64,000 nucleotides of DNA, taken from Amaurobius ferox. Its lineage: Eukaryota; Arthropoda; Arachnida; Araneae; Amaurobiidae. Shown piece after piece: positions 1 through 10,882 of the stretch (position 1 is the stretch's first letter; each line of letters begins with the position of its first letter). The stretch is from positions 110,037,776 to 110,101,775 of the forward strand of contig OX578146.1 of the NCBI GenBank assembly GCA_951213105.1, given 5' to 3'. A program made the position numbers and the translations under genes. Under the pieces are notes generated by a model. The model saw only the letters and a list, made by a program, of their open reading frames with translations. It searched no databases and had not been told where the DNA came from.

Positions 1-993
1 CTTTTCCTCTTTCTTTTTAACATTCTTATTCTTATTACTTTCATTAGAACTTGGTAACCATTTTTCATCATTTACATTATCGCGAGTGCTACAATTTTGC
101 ATATTAGCGTTTTTTCTATCGTTATCGCTTTCATTATCCTCGCTTATTCTACCTTCATTCTCATTATTGAATTCATTACAACAATTATTTATTTCCTCAT
201 ATTCGTCGTCATCATTATCATCGCTTATTCTATCTTCATTCTCATTATTGGATTCATTATAACAACTATTTATTTCCTCATATTCGTCGTCATCAGTATT
301 ATAATTTTCATAATTACTATTATATCTATTTTCATCGCGAATTCCCTGGCTTTGTGGTTTTTGTTTTGAATTCTGTATTGGGTTTGTATTTTCACTTTTA
401 TACAATTTAATCGCAGTATTCCCAAATTGTACTTCGTTATCTTTTGTATTTAAAATTGCTTTATGTGAGGATAAAAAGTCGTAGCCTAAAAGCATTTTAT
501 ATTGCCCCTGAAAGTTCTGTTTTGTCACGAAAAAATAATTTTTGCATGCCTTTTCCCCAATTCTAAATGAAAATTGAATGCAATTTAAAAATTCTATATT
601 TTCTTTAGTAAACGTCTGAAGTATTACTCTTCTGGTTATGTATTTTATTTTTACATTTCTATTCTGTTTTAGTTTTTGAAATGTTTCCAAATCTATAATA
701 CTAACTTGAGCCCCACTATCAATTACACTTATTATTTTTATTCCTTTGCAATCTATTTCTACCATCGGTAATTGTGGGCTAGATACGTTTTCACATTCGC
801 TTGAAAGGATACTTTTGGTATCATATTTTGCTTTATCATTATTTTCATAATATTGTCCTCTCTCCAAATTTGTATAGTTTTGCCAGTCATCTCCATTTTT
901 GTTATTTCTATATGTTTGTGAACCGAATTTATTTATTTCTCTGGAATTTGTACGATTCGTTCCTTGGTCCCAAATTCCAGCTCTTAGTTTAAA
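1..993 (-). CDS. pol: pol, N-terminal part: aspartic protease and acidic linker (partial)
   Basis: This frame lies -1 relative to gag and stays open from the gag stop to the window edge. The protease active site is the DSGAQ motif encoded near 720-705. The usual LLGYD motif near the end of the protease domain follows at about 505-485. Beyond it is an asparagine- and glutamate-rich linker that contains two copies of a ~26-residue acidic unit (about 330-180), an in-frame tandem duplication of 78 bp. Reverse transcriptase, RNase H and integrase must lie past the left edge. Expression would require -1 frameshifting at 993-987. The identification as a retropepsin is secure; the linker function is unknown. 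Confidence 0.8.
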
Positions 994-2123
994 TTACTAT
1001 TATTATTGTTTCTCTCATATGTGTTTGATCTTATATTTCTTCCGTTGCGCCCCCTAAAATTTCCTCTTATACTTTGCCTCTCTCTATTTTCTACGTTGGT
1101 TTCTAATTGATCGTAATAATTTCTTTGATCATTATTATTTCCTTGATATTCCCTATTTTTTCTATTATATCCTCCTCGTTCAAAATTTCTGAGATTTTCG
1201 TTTCTGTTTCCTCTGATATAATTTGTTTGCTCCAACCCATATTGCTGATAATTCATTCGTTTGGGATTCCTTGCAAATGCAGTATTACACTCATTGTACC
1301 AGCAATCTGAGAAATAATGTCCATTTTTTCCGCACCCTATGCAAAAAACAGCTCGTTCCATGGATTGATTTGGTATATTTTGCAATTTTAATTTATTAAT
1401 TTCTAAAGTCAAATCTTGAACCTGTGTTGTAAGTAACATTTCTTTCAGTTCGTTATGTGATTCTTCTGGAGTCCTATCATTAAGAATTACTTCAAACAGT
1501 TCGGCATCTTTTATGGCATCTTCAAACCGCTGCGGATCTTTTTTCTTCACTTCAATTGCCAAATCAGGGCGTAATGCGCTAATGAATTTTCCCAACATTA
1601 TTTTATTGGTTATTTTCTCTACCTCTCCATCTGTTGTATCCTTAAGGTTCAAAAATTTACGCGCTGCGTTTTTTATTTTTAGCACAAGCTCGTCCACTGA
1701 CATATCAGGCGTTTGTTTTATTTTATTGAAAGCGTCCTGTTCTTGCGTTATCGTTATTCTGTTTGAAAATTTATTTATTAGTAATATTTTTATTTTATCA
1801 AACTCCTTTTCGTTTTGTAATTCAGGGTTTTGAATTAAAAACTGCATAGCCTTATCTTTTAATCTGGTTTTAATGATAGCCACTTTATGCTCTTCCTTCC
1901 AACTTGCTAACTCCGCTAATTCATCAAATTGTTTTATAAAGAAATTTATATCTTCCTCCTTACTCCCACTAAATAATGGCAGGATCTGCATTACTGGAAT
2001 ATCCATATTTTTATTATTTCTATCCAATTTACTATAATTTTTATTTGATATTTTTGAATCTTCTTTCAAACTTGAACTCCTTGTTATAATTGAACTTTTC
2101 ACCACTTTTTTAACTGGTCCCAT
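984..2123 (-). CDS. gag: gag polyprotein, complete (379 aa)
   Basis: Intact structural polyprotein of the antisense element. It forms the virus-like particle that packages the element's RNA in the cytoplasm. Residues ~40-230 form a helical capsid-type region (motif PVMQILPLFSG followed by NFFIKQFDELAELASW). A CX2CX4HX4C zinc knuckle (CIGCGKNGHYFSDC) lies near residue 260, and an Arg/Asn/Gly-rich basic tail follows. The ATG at 2123 opens the long frame. The last codons overlap pol at a slippery site. The gag at 41507 is homologous over the capsid region, so the two belong to the same or sister lineages. Confidence 0.88.
   Translation of the reverse strand: MGPVKKVVKSSIITRSSSLKEDSKISNKNYSKLDRNNKNMDIPVMQILPLFSGSKEEDINFFIKQFDELAELASWKEEHKVAIIKTRLKDKAMQFLIQNPELQNEKEFDKIKILLINKFSNRITITQEQDAFNKIKQTPDMSVDELVLKIKNAARKFLNLKDTTDGEVEKITNKIMLGKFISALRPDLAIEVKKKDPQRFEDAIKDAELFEVILNDRTPEESHNELKEMLLTTQVQDLTLEINKLKLQNIPNQSMERAVFCIGCGKNGHYFSDCWYNECNTAFARNPKRMNYQQYGLEQTNYIRGNRNENLRNFERGGYNRKNREYQGNNNDQRNYYDQLETNVENRERQSIRGNFRGRNGRNIRSNTYERNNNNSNLN
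987..993 (-). promoter_or_regulatory. Candidate -1 ribosomal frameshift heptamer T TTA AAC
   Basis: In the gag frame the end reads AAT TTA AAC TAA. The heptamer TTTAAAC fits the X XXY YYZ rule and is immediately followed by the gag stop. Slipping back one base places ribosomes in the open pol frame. The second element has the same arrangement at 42630-42636. No downstream pseudoknot was tested. Confidence 0.65.
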
Positions 2124-2370
2124 TCCTATATCCCATTTTTCTAATTATACCTTCGATCTCATTTAGAAGAACCATTTTTTCCATTTCATTGATAAAACTT
2201 TACATAATCATACATATAACATAAGGAGAAATGAGAATTGTGCACAATATTTTCACAATCATCTATGTCGCCACCAGTTGTCCAACCTTATCAATATTTA
2301 TTTTTTATTATTATTATTCCTTTTATTTTTATTAATTTCATAAATCCTTATTTTATTCCCGTTACTACAT

Positions 2371-2386
2371 CCTGGTCACGGCACCA
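2371..2386 (-). other. Candidate tRNA primer-binding site
   Basis: On the minus strand TGGTGCCGTGACCAGG begins two bases after the proposed LTR end. It starts with TGG, as needed to pair with a tRNA CCA end. The second element has TGGTGCCGT at a similar place (41239). The primer tRNA was not identified. Confidence 0.5.
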
Positions 2387-2388
2387 AA

Positions 2389-3287
2389 TGTGCCGATTAT
2401 TAATTTTGTTGATTAAAATTAATATTGTCAAAAATGCATTTTACATTAAATTAATTATTTATTAGTATATTAATTATACATGTAATCTGTTCTAAAACTT
2501 ACTGCTGTGTACATTGCGTTGGTGGCCGCAAAACCCACCTATTTCTGTGCTTAACGGGATACTAAGTTAACAAACTAAAAATTAAGGTTAATAGTAAAGG
2601 AACAAACATTTATTTATCACATACTCAATTTACACTCTTTAGTTTTACAAATTAAATAAATATCACAATAGTGGAATACATCTCAATGGTAGTTCGGGGG
2701 GGTGTAATGCCAGATGAATTGATATTTGGTTGGAGCACGTGGTGGGATGCATTAATTAGCTTTTCCTTAAAAACACAAATTTAGACAAAGTGGTTATCCT
2801 CATATAGTTTAATTGTACGGTACCTGATCTTCTTTCATATAACTTGGGTAACACCGATGCTTTGTCACACTTTACACTTGCAATACCAGATGAACATGAG
2901 CTCTCCTTCGAATTCCTATATCAGAGACGCACACACAACTCTTAACTCTGCTACCGTCGCTTCTTCTTGACTAGTCTAACTCCAACAGCCTGCCTTGACC
3001 AATTCTGACTCCCACTTCGAGCAACTCTCACTTATATCCCTTTTTCGGTCGGCGGTCCACGTGCTGAAATGTAGAGCTGAGGGCTAATCCGTAGACATGG
3101 CGTCGCCGTCTCGGTTGCCGCCAAACGGCTTAACGTGGTATGTAAACATGGGCGTGGTATGTAAGATATGGGGCCACCTGTATATTATCGCCCATCTGCT
3201 TAGCGTGGGGATAATCCGCCCGCATTCCTGGTTCCATTATTTTTTAATCCTTCCAAATATTTATTACTTTACATTTCTGGCATTACA
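2389..3287 (-). repeat. Candidate 5' LTR of the antisense element (~899 bp)
   Basis: The bounds are inferred, since only one LTR is in the window. On the minus strand it would begin TGTAATGCC and end CGGCACA, with TG...CA termini and the primer-binding site just beyond. The length is close to the 840-bp LTRs of the related element, whose LTR also starts TGTAA. It is richer in GC than the surrounding introns. Confidence 0.55.
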
Positions 3288-3309
3288 TCTACTATAAGAA
3301 AAACCTACT

Positions 3310-3455
3310 TTTTTTTACTGTAAAAGTAGTAAATTAATTACATTATATAAGGAAAGTCATGTGTTGCCCACATCAGATTTTTTTTTAATGTAAAAGTAGT
3401 AAATTCGTTGCATTATATAAGGAAAGTCATGTGCTGCCCACATTAGACTTTTTTA
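3310..3455. repeat. Two 70-bp tandem copies of a dispersed-repeat end
   Basis: Two copies start at about 3317 and 3387. Each contains TAAAAGTAGTAAATT, then GGAAAGTCATGTG, then TGCCCACAT. The last part matches the terminus of the dispersed family found at 8560-9205, 12192-12618, 31062-31815 and 62235-64000. The following 3456-3802 is AT-rich intron with simple TAA runs and no other recognised feature. Confidence 0.6.
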
Positions 3456-3802
3456 AACGATGAGTAAAATTCAGACTTTAGAGGAATTTACATAAATTTC
3501 TTTATGTAGATGTCTTTTAAATATCTTACAGTTTGCAATTTGAATTCAGTCTAATAATAGTAATAAAATAATAAATAATAACAATAATAATAATAATATT
3601 GTAAATAATTAATTAATTTTTTTCGGTATGAGAAAAAGAGAGAACATAAAAATGTGAATTAATTAGGTATTTAGGGTCTCAAAGTAATGTAAAGAGACCA
3701 AACTAATTTTATATGTTTGAACTTGGCTTACGTATTATTGCTAAAATATTTTAACCAATGTGAACAAATGTATATAATTTTTAAAATATATTTTACTTCC
3801 AG

Positions 3803-3964
3803 ACAAAACGTATGAAATTGAAGATAGAAGTGGACTTAGAAATGTAATCAACGGCACATTGAAACTAAATCCTGTTTTAAAAGAACACGAAGGAATGTAT
3901 ATGTGTAAAGCAGACAATGATGTTGGAGATTCATTGCAAAAAGAGGCTAACTTGGTTGTTCATG
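3803..3964 (+). CDS. sDscam: sDscam-beta cassette 1, Ig2 second-half exon (partial cassette)
   Basis: A 162-bp exon with acceptor TTCCAG and donor G|GTAAAA, entering and leaving in phase 1. It encodes the C-terminal half of an immunoglobulin I-set domain: NGTLKL strand, then HEGMYMCKADNDVGD (the DxGxYxC motif with the second disulfide cysteine), then NLVVH. It matches the Ig2b exons at 10253 and 21020 in length, phase and motif order. Its partner exons (signal peptide, Ig1, Ig2a) must lie left of the antisense retrotransposon, outside the window. It could also be a relic exon if those partners were lost. By phase it would splice to Ig3 at 30517. Confidence 0.85.
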
Positions 3965-4644
3965 GTAAAAATGTGTATGCCATACATTGTATAATATGAG
4001 TTCTTAAATATGTGGAAAACATACCATTATTTTCATATGTATACTTTTATGGGATGATTCCTCTTGAAAGGAAGTTACAAATGGAAATTATATTTAAACT
4101 CTAGATGTACTGGTTTTCCTTCAATAACACTTTTATTATAATTTAATACAGTTTATTTATATAAAGATGTTGTGTATATTTAACGATACTAAGTGAGAAA
4201 ATAATGGTAAATCCTCCGATAAATATAATTTACAATGATTTCAATGTTTTGCTTTGTAAAATATGGTACTATGTAGTATTATTCTTGCACATGAATATGC
4301 GTGAAAAAAAAAAGAAAAAGCAGAATTTCACGTAAACTGTATCTTGGGGTGTATAAAAGTGTGATAGATTTTAAAGAAATTTGAATCTATTTCTTGTATT
4401 CGCTTTTTATAACAAAATAGTTAGTTTTATGCCCGTGATGTGGCGCTACACATCCGTGTTTACTTCAATAGACTTGATTTCAACTGACGCTATGATTTAT
4501 TTTGTTGCAGCTTTATTTCTCTGCTTTACGTACTTTTCAAAATGAAATTTAGATGTGTTTTCGTTCAATTATTGAATGAAACGATTATTTTGGGATTGTC
4601 GTGAATCTATGTTAAATCGTCAAAAAATCGAAAATCCGTGAAAA
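3965..4644 (+). promoter_or_regulatory. Inter-cassette region: presumed promoter and 5' UTR of cassette 2
   Basis: 680 bp between the last exon of cassette 1 and the signal-peptide ATG of cassette 2. It must hold a promoter if the cassettes are alternative first exons. ATGTGGCGCTA at 4438-4448 is identical to the 11-mer before cassette 3. A short upstream ORF (ATG at 4489, stop at ~4542) lies in this interval and could be in the 5' UTR, depending on the start site. No clear TATA box was assigned. Confidence 0.55.
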
Positions 4645-4717
4645 ATGCAATTTGGATTTATAATTATTGTGAGAATCTACTTGCTGGTCGAGGTGGCTGG
4701 ATCTGTTATAAGTGCTG
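4645..4717 (+). CDS. sDscam: sDscam-beta cassette 2, signal-peptide exon
   Basis: A first coding exon of 73 bp giving 24 codons plus one base. The product starts MQFGFIIIVRIYLLVEV and ends SVISA, a hydrophobic signal peptide with small residues before the likely cleavage site. The donor is G|GTAAGT, phase 1, which fits the Ig1 acceptor at 6166. The start was chosen as the ATG opening the frame that reaches the donor. The position directly after a promoter-like region and before an Ig1 exon matches cassettes 3 and 4. Confidence 0.8.
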
Positions 4718-6165
4718 GTAAGTAATTTTACGTTAATTATTATTATAATGCGTATTCTAAGTTTGTTCTAATATTTGTTTGAATGTTTTCCATAAAAAAC
4801 CATACGAACCTGTTTTATTAAACAGAAACACTTAATTTATTGTACTTTTATCTTGATTGTTCCAGTAACATTTTGAGTGCTGTTAAGTATGTTTTTTTCA
4901 TTAAAAAATATGCGATTCTGGAAGGATTGTAACGGATGTTATAATGATTATACGGAAAATATAAGCTTATGTTGCTTATTAATTTTTTATATTTAAGCAT
5001 TTGCATTAGATTTTAGATAATAATATCACAAGCCCATGAAGTATGTTTCTCGAAAAGATGCGTGCAAATTTGATATATAAATGCTTAGTTAAATAACTTT
5101 TTCGTAAATAAATGTATTATAAACAGAAAGATCAAGAACGCCAATTTCCACCTTAAAACACTTTGATTTCATGGTTGAAGTTATTCAATTCTGTACAAAT
5201 TCAAAAGATAATATTTATGCAACAATAAAACTGTTAACACAACATTAAATTATTTTCATTATTATGATTATACCACATATTTCAGCCTCAAATTACTGTA
5301 ATCCTGATGAAAAGTTTAAATTGCACTGAGATCACCTTTATTAGTTCAAAAATCGTTGTTTATAGTGGAAGATTAAAAATTTTATGGACCCTGTAAATTT
5401 TTAAGGGTGCTTTGTCTTACTTTTTACATATTACTATAAAAAAACACGTTAATATAAATTTGGTTGAAAAAATTTGCTCTTATGATAATTTCATTGATAG
5501 CCTTTGAAAATGTGTATTGCGATATAAGTTACTGAGTACGTGTTTCTGGATAAACTATGACATGTGCATTTCTATTTTTTTAATATGATTCTTTCAGAGG
5601 TTGTAATATAACCACCACCTAAAATTATGTTGAAATTTGAAAAATAAAATAGTTTTGTGATTAAATACTGAAAATATAATGAAAACTTTGTAAAAAAAAA
5701 TAAAAATTTATTGCCAAATAGTTTTTTATATTTAAATGATGTATGTAAATATGCATATCATACCATGCAAAGTTTTAAGAATTTTTATTTTTAGTTTTGA
5801 TATTGTAATGTATGCAAGGTTCATTTGTTATATTAATATTCTTATATTAGGTTGATTCTTTATATTAATATTCTTATATTATGTTAATTATTTATATTAA
5901 TATTATTATATGCTGAATTCTTTATATTAATATTCGCAACATTATATTCAAGAAATATAAAAAAATTGACTTATTTGTTGTTTAAAGGGTTATATATATT
6001 TTTTTTTATTTGGTGTAATGCACATGATATAGTCAATATAATTTGTAATTCTCAGTGTACATACTTTTTATTTTTGTTACCTAGAAACTGTTATCTGACC
6101 ATTTGTAATTCGTAATTATGTTTTGTTTTAGATAAATTACCAAATATTTATTTCTAAAATTTCAG
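4718..6165 (+). other. Intron, cassette 2 (signal peptide to Ig1)
   Basis: AT-rich intron with no gene. At 5830-5935 there are four imperfect copies of a ~33-bp unit containing TTATATTAATATTCTTATATTA. Nothing else was recognised. Confidence 0.7.
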
Positions 6166-6447
6166 ATCCACCAAAAGTGTTACCTTTCATCTTCCCTACC
6201 ATGGTGGAAATCCACGAAAAAGCATCAGTGGCATGTATTCTTAAACAAGGAACTCCGCCGCTTATTTTCAAATGGCTTAAGGACTCCAAAGAATTATCTG
6301 ATTCTGGTAATGTTAAGATAAAAACTATGGGAGACATGTCAGTCTTAACAATTGAACCCGTAAATTCGAAAGATTCTGGAAATTATTCTTGTTCTGTAAG
6401 CAATAACGTTGGAAAAGATAAACATTCGGCAGTATTGATAGTCGAAG
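6166..6447 (+). CDS. sDscam: sDscam-beta cassette 2, Ig1 exon
   Basis: A single 282-bp exon encoding one complete I-set immunoglobulin domain, the membrane-distal variable domain. Visible landmarks are PPKVLPFIFP, the first disulfide cysteine in SVACILKQG, the core tryptophan in FKWLKD, and DSGNYSC with the second cysteine, ending AVLIVEG. The pattern P.I.PF.FP...EG...C..KG..P..FKWLKD resembles the Ig7 type of canonical arthropod Dscam, as expected for sDscam Ig1. Acceptor TTTCAG, donor G|GTAAGT, both phase 1. The following intron (6448-7187) is AT-rich and holds only a short poly-C run near 7135. Confidence 0.92.
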
Positions 6448-7187
6448 GTAAGTTTTCATTGCAATGTACTTAGAAATTTATATTTCTAGAAATGTATTGA
6501 ATCATACATTGACTTTTTAAAATATAATTAGTAATTGAATTTGATTTGCAGTCATTAAGTTATAAGTGAATAAAAATAACATATTATCAGTGGTGTACTA
6601 AAGTGGGAATAAAAATTAACGTTTCTCTTACTTTAAAATGTTTAAAAAGTAATTTTAAACAATAAAGAAAAATTCCGTTTAAATTTATATGTAATTAATG
6701 TTCAATATTTATATTTATATTTTTTCTATAATCTTTATATTAAATCTAATCTTTTGCTAATCTCTATATTTAAAGTTAAAATGTTGTTAAGTTTTGACAA
6801 AAATGAGCTTAAAAATGATAATTGAGAACAGTTTTGAGAGAGCAGCAGGAAGTTTTTCGTTTTCAATATTACGAACATTTAAAGATAATTTGATACCGAT
6901 GGTCCTTTCAGTATTATCTATATAAATTGTATAATTATTATCTTGCGAAATTAGGGGACAACATACACCCTAACCTGATTCAAAGGAATGATTTTAAATT
7001 TATCAGTAGAGAAAAAAATACACAATTTAAGGATGTATGCACCTGATAAAATACTAATTCAATGAAATACTCATTTACTTTGAATTCGTTTGTTTCAGCG
7101 TGATTAGAAAATGTTTTAAATTTATTGGTTTTTCACCCCCCCCCCTTCTCATTGATTCATCTTTTTAATTCAGTAACTGTTTTGTAG

Positions 7188-7307
7188 CACCTCCACGGTG
7201 GATACTTGAGCCAAACGATATTGAAATAATGGAAGGCGAAGAAATCAGTCTTTTGTGCCAGGCAGATGGCTTACCTCCTCCAAGGTACAAGTGGAAAAAA
7301 ATGGAGG
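7188..7307 (+). CDS. sDscam: sDscam-beta cassette 2, Ig2 first-half exon
   Basis: A 120-bp exon (acceptor TTGTAG, donor G|GTAAAG, phase 1 at both ends) encoding the N-terminal half of Ig2: APPRWILEPNDIEIMEGEE, the first cysteine in SLLCQADGLPPP, and the core tryptophan in YKWKKMEG. The APPRW...C.ADG.P.P..W signature resembles Dscam Ig8. The second half is at 10253, after a ~2.9-kb intron that contains a dead mariner-like element. Confidence 0.92.
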
Positions 7308-7384
7308 GTAAAGACATACTTATATTGAAAATGATTTTTGATACAAAGTAGTTTCATATTTTAAAATACAGATGGGTCGAAAAA

Positions 7385-8355
7385 ATACAGGTTGGTGAAA
7401 TTTTAAAATTATATGATACACCAAAACTTAAAACAGCAGAACTTTTACAGTTAAGTTTCACCGATATATCCTTAAAAGACATCTTCTTCTGTTTTTAATA
7501 CGCCAGACGATCATTACAGACCTCTTTTTTACCAATCAAAAAATATGGCGTATTCCCAGAGTGCAAATAATTTTTATTTTAGAACGATATTTCCCTAACT
7601 ATTCTCATGAGAATGTCAAAGAGTGTTAGAAGAATCCATGCTCTAAAATCGTTAACTATTCAGCAATTACGAGATTAGTAAAGCGTTTTCGAGAAACTGA
7701 ATCCACAGACAAAGCAAGAGAAGGCAGATCTTCCATTTTAACTTGGGATAAACTGAATAAAATTAAATTCGTTACAAGTAACACATACAACACAATTAAA
7801 CGTATCGACTGGTTTCGAAGGAAAAATAATCTTATTCGTCAAGACGCACATGAAGTGCAACCTTCACTTGCCAAAGAAAGATCGGTGACTGATGGAAAAA
7901 CAGCAAACGTCACAGAAGCAGGGTAAGGGTGTTGTCAATGACGAGAGAAGGACAAGGGGTAAGTTTAATTTTTCTGATTTTAACGATGTTATCTTAATTA
8001 TGTTCTTTATAAGCAGTTTGAGCTATACGCATTGGAAGAAATTGCCTGAAATAGAGACTGCACTGGAACTCTTCAATGAACTATTCTGAAATTCTTGAAC
8101 ATTCTGATACACACGGCTAGAGAAGCAGTGCTCTGAAATAAAAATTATTTCACTCTGGTTAAACCTCAAATTCTTTGAGTGATAAAAATGTGTCAGCAAA
8201 GATCCTCTGACGTATTAAAAACAGCAGACGATATTTCTGTTATATTTTTGAGGATAAATTGTGTCACTTAACCGAAAGAAATTGTATTATTTCAGTTTCT
8301 CGGTACTTTATATATTTTTAAAATTTGAAGTGCTGAACTTTCGACCATCCTGTAT
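7385..8355. mobile_element. Degenerate mariner-like DNA transposon
   Basis: The ends form a terminal inverted repeat: ATACAGGTTGGTGAAA at the left and the complement of ATACAGGATGGTCGAAA at the right. Inside, at ~7650-7740, a broken frame reads like a transposase helix-turn-helix (TIQQLRDLVKRFRET-like, then a basic REGRSS stretch). No intact transposase remains and the ~970 bp is shorter than an active mariner. It lies in the Ig2a-Ig2b intron of cassette 2. Confidence 0.65.
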
Positions 8356-8559
8356 TTTTATTTATTTGTTCTTTTACTTACGTATTCCTTTTATTTGTAC
8401 CTTTATTTATTTTGCAAAGTAGACCTAAGACGTAAAGCCAAATTTTAGATAATATTCTAAAGATATATATTTTTACTCCATGGGTATGAATTTCTGAAAA
8501 TATAAAAAAAAAAATTTTCAAGAAAAAAAAAAAGCGTTTCAGTATTTTTATTTTCTCGT

Positions 8560-9205
8560 CAATACATGGTAATGTATAGGGAAAGTATTGGAATCGTGTC
8601 AAAAATCGCAACTCATGTTTTCGAAGTATAAACACATTTTGAACACTATATATTTAGCGTGGTATCTGTGCGTGTTTGTTTGTGTCTGTGTCTGCAACGT
8701 ATGTATACACTCTGATTCAAAGACTAATTGACTAAATTTCATACAATTTTGTAGATAAGTCAATTGTGGGATACCCCAGTGCTTATTAAATTTTAACACG
8801 ATTCGAAAATAAAAAAGAACCTGCCTTTTTTTCGTGAAATAGTCCTAAAAAATCTTCAAAATCTAAAAATAATGCTACACATACTCACATGTATCAATTA
8901 AATTCTTATTTCATATGTAATTTTTGACGACAAAGAAAAAATACAATTCCGTAACTCTAGAACTAATCGTTTATGAGAGTTTCTACTAGTTAGTTTTTCA
9001 TATTTCTGTAACGTCGCCTTTGAATATATTTCTAGTCGCCAAGCAAAAATTGAATTTAAATTTCAAATTGAGAGTAATTTTAAATAATTATTATCGTTAC
9101 TTTGTGCAACTAAACTAACTTTAATGAATTATGAAAGAAATGAAGAGAAAATGAATTCGAGTTTGTAGAGAAAGTCATCTGCTGGCCCACATCAGATTTT
9201 TTTAT
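8560..9205 (-). repeat. Dispersed hairpin-ended repeat family, inverted copy
   Basis: Starts with the hairpin-end sequence (AATACATGGTAATGTATAGGG then AAAGTATTGGAATC) and ends with GAAAGTCATCTGCTGGCCCAC. This is the reverse complement order of the units at 62235-64000. A degenerate microsatellite (TGTGTCTGTGTC) lies at ~8680. The rest of the intron, 9206-10252, is plain AT-rich sequence. Confidence 0.65.
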
Positions 9206-10252
9206 TTATTGACGTTTAACAAATTTTAAAAATCGTAAATTTTCCATAAAAATAAGTTTAAATTAAAATAATCGCTGCAAATTCTCCAGAAAACACAATG
9301 TTCGTAATTTGTGGGTCGCGACCCACAAATTAGGAACCCGTGCTCCACAGGTTCTATGCTAGTGAATACTAGTGATGGCTTAGAGTGCGAAATTTCAATA
9401 TAAGATAGTTCTTCTGCTGCATTTTCTTTTACAGGTCTTTTTGCGGTTCTTAACGATTTTTTGTGAGATTACGTTTTTAAAAACACTCTATTGCGTGTCA
9501 TATCTAATTTTCAAAATTTTTTATGCTTAGTCAGCATAAATGCAAAGTTGAAAAATAATTTTATCAAGAAGCAAGAACATGCTGTGACAAAAATTTTAGT
9601 GTGTTAAAATATTCAATTAAATTACTAATATTGGTGTTAAAATTTAATTATATATAGAATGATTAAAAAGTAGAGACACTTAGTTTAAACGATAAGGAAA
9701 AATTAAGTAGCGTAATTAATAGTAACGTAATTACATCTGTATTATAATTTATGCATAATGGCGTTGCCTAATTTTTCCTTATATATAAAACGATTCAATT
9801 CAATTTTTAATATTTTTTTAAACTTTTGTTTAACTGCTTGGTTTCAATAATAAAATGAATTATACTGCTTGAATAATTATTTTTGTTCAATGTTGCGTAA
9901 TAATAATTATTTTTCATCCACAGTGATATTAAAATAATTTGAATTATTATTTTCAACTCTTAGAATTTAAATGATATAATGGATATATTTTACATATTAA
10001 ATAGTAGATAATCATTTGCTATATCATATGAATAGTTTGAAATGTAATCAAATATATTTTGTTTTATATTCTACTACTTCTATGCATTTTGATGCTTTAT
10101 GCGATTTAATAGTAAAATATAAATTATATTAAGTCTACTAATTAGGATCATCTTCAATCGAATTCACTTGCTATTTGAAATTAAGATAAAATTCATTAAC
10201 TGTAAATAAAAAAATGTTACATCCTCCCTAATGTCTATTTTCTTTCTTTTAG

Positions 10253-10399
10253 AACAAGAGAAAATTATCTTGGAACACGCAAATAATGGAAATTTGACTT
10301 TTCATCATGTTACATTGGAAGACGCAGGGAGTTATTTATGCGAAGTGGGAAACGGAATAGGTGATACTTTGCGAAAATCTGCGAGATTGTTTGTTCATG
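10253..10399 (+). CDS. sDscam: sDscam-beta cassette 2, Ig2 second-half exon
   Basis: A 147-bp exon (acceptor TTTTAG, donor G|GTAAGA, phase 1) completing Ig2 of cassette 2: EQEKIILEHANNGNLTFHHV, then LEDAGSYLCEVGNGIGD with the second disulfide cysteine, ending RLFVHG. The frame joins directly to the exon at 7188-7307 and, by phase, on to Ig3 at 30517. This is the last exon of the cassette; the next cassette's promoter region follows. Confidence 0.92.
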
Positions 10400-10812
10400 G
10401 TAAGATGAAAAATGAAATTAAAAAAAGTAATAAAATAAAACCCGAAATAAAAAATACGTTGTATTCTGCTGCACAACTCAAATTTACTACTTTTTTACTA
10501 CTCTTTTTCTGAAAATGCTTCCATAATATATTTTATAAGTACAATATTTTATATCGGTTTTCAATTTGTAATCAAATTTCATCTAAGTACACCAAAATGT
10601 TTTTAAAGAATTAGTGTTCATTCTTGTCAATATGTGGCGCTAGTTTCCTATATTACGTTTTATATAAAATCTCCATTTTGGTACTTGAACGCTGTGTTAT
10701 TGTTGTTATGACTCTCTCAGAATACCATGAAAGTGTTTGATTGCAACATCTTAATATCTCATGCGTAAAAACAAACTAACGTAGCATTTTAAACCCCATT
10801 TAAGAAGATATA
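10400..10812 (+). promoter_or_regulatory. Inter-cassette region: presumed promoter of cassette 3
   Basis: 413 bp between cassette 2 and the cassette 3 ATG. ATGTGGCGCTA at 10632-10642 is identical to that before cassette 2 and lies about 180 bp upstream of the ATG. About 55 bp further on, GAACGCTGTGTTATTGTTG resembles GACGCTATGATTTATTTTG, which lies at the equivalent place before cassette 2. Confidence 0.55.
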
Positions 10813-10882
10813 ATGCGGACAAATTTTGCAGTTATTGGCATTATACTGATGATTCAAGTGGAACTCATCTTCTGTATAAATG
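10813..10882 (+). CDS. sDscam: sDscam-beta cassette 3, signal-peptide exon
   Basis: 70 bp, 23 codons plus one base: MRTNFAVIGIILMIQVEL, ending IFCIN. It has a short basic n-region and a hydrophobic core, typical of a secretory signal. Donor G|GTGAGT in phase 1 fits the Ig1 acceptor at 14573. This is the first coding exon of cassette 3. Confidence 0.8.

Larger units (their letters stand above)
1..3287 (-). mobile_element. Ty3/gypsy-like LTR retrotransposon, antisense, truncated by window start
   Basis: Read on the minus strand this holds, in order, a candidate 5' LTR (3287-2389), a leader, a complete gag (2123-984) and the start of pol with an aspartic protease; the rest of pol and the other LTR lie outside the window. 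Gag is clearly related to that of the second element at 40381-50044. It sits upstream of the orphan Ig2b exon at 3803, so it probably occupies the Ig2a-Ig2b intron of cassette 1, opposite to host transcription. The visible gag and pol frames are unbroken. The target duplication cannot be checked because only one end is visible. Confidence 0.85.

Noticed and set aside
97..369. 90-codon hydrophobic frame on the plus strand at the window start
   Set aside because: It is the antisense of the acidic repeat in pol, where GAT/GAA codons read as ATC/TTC.
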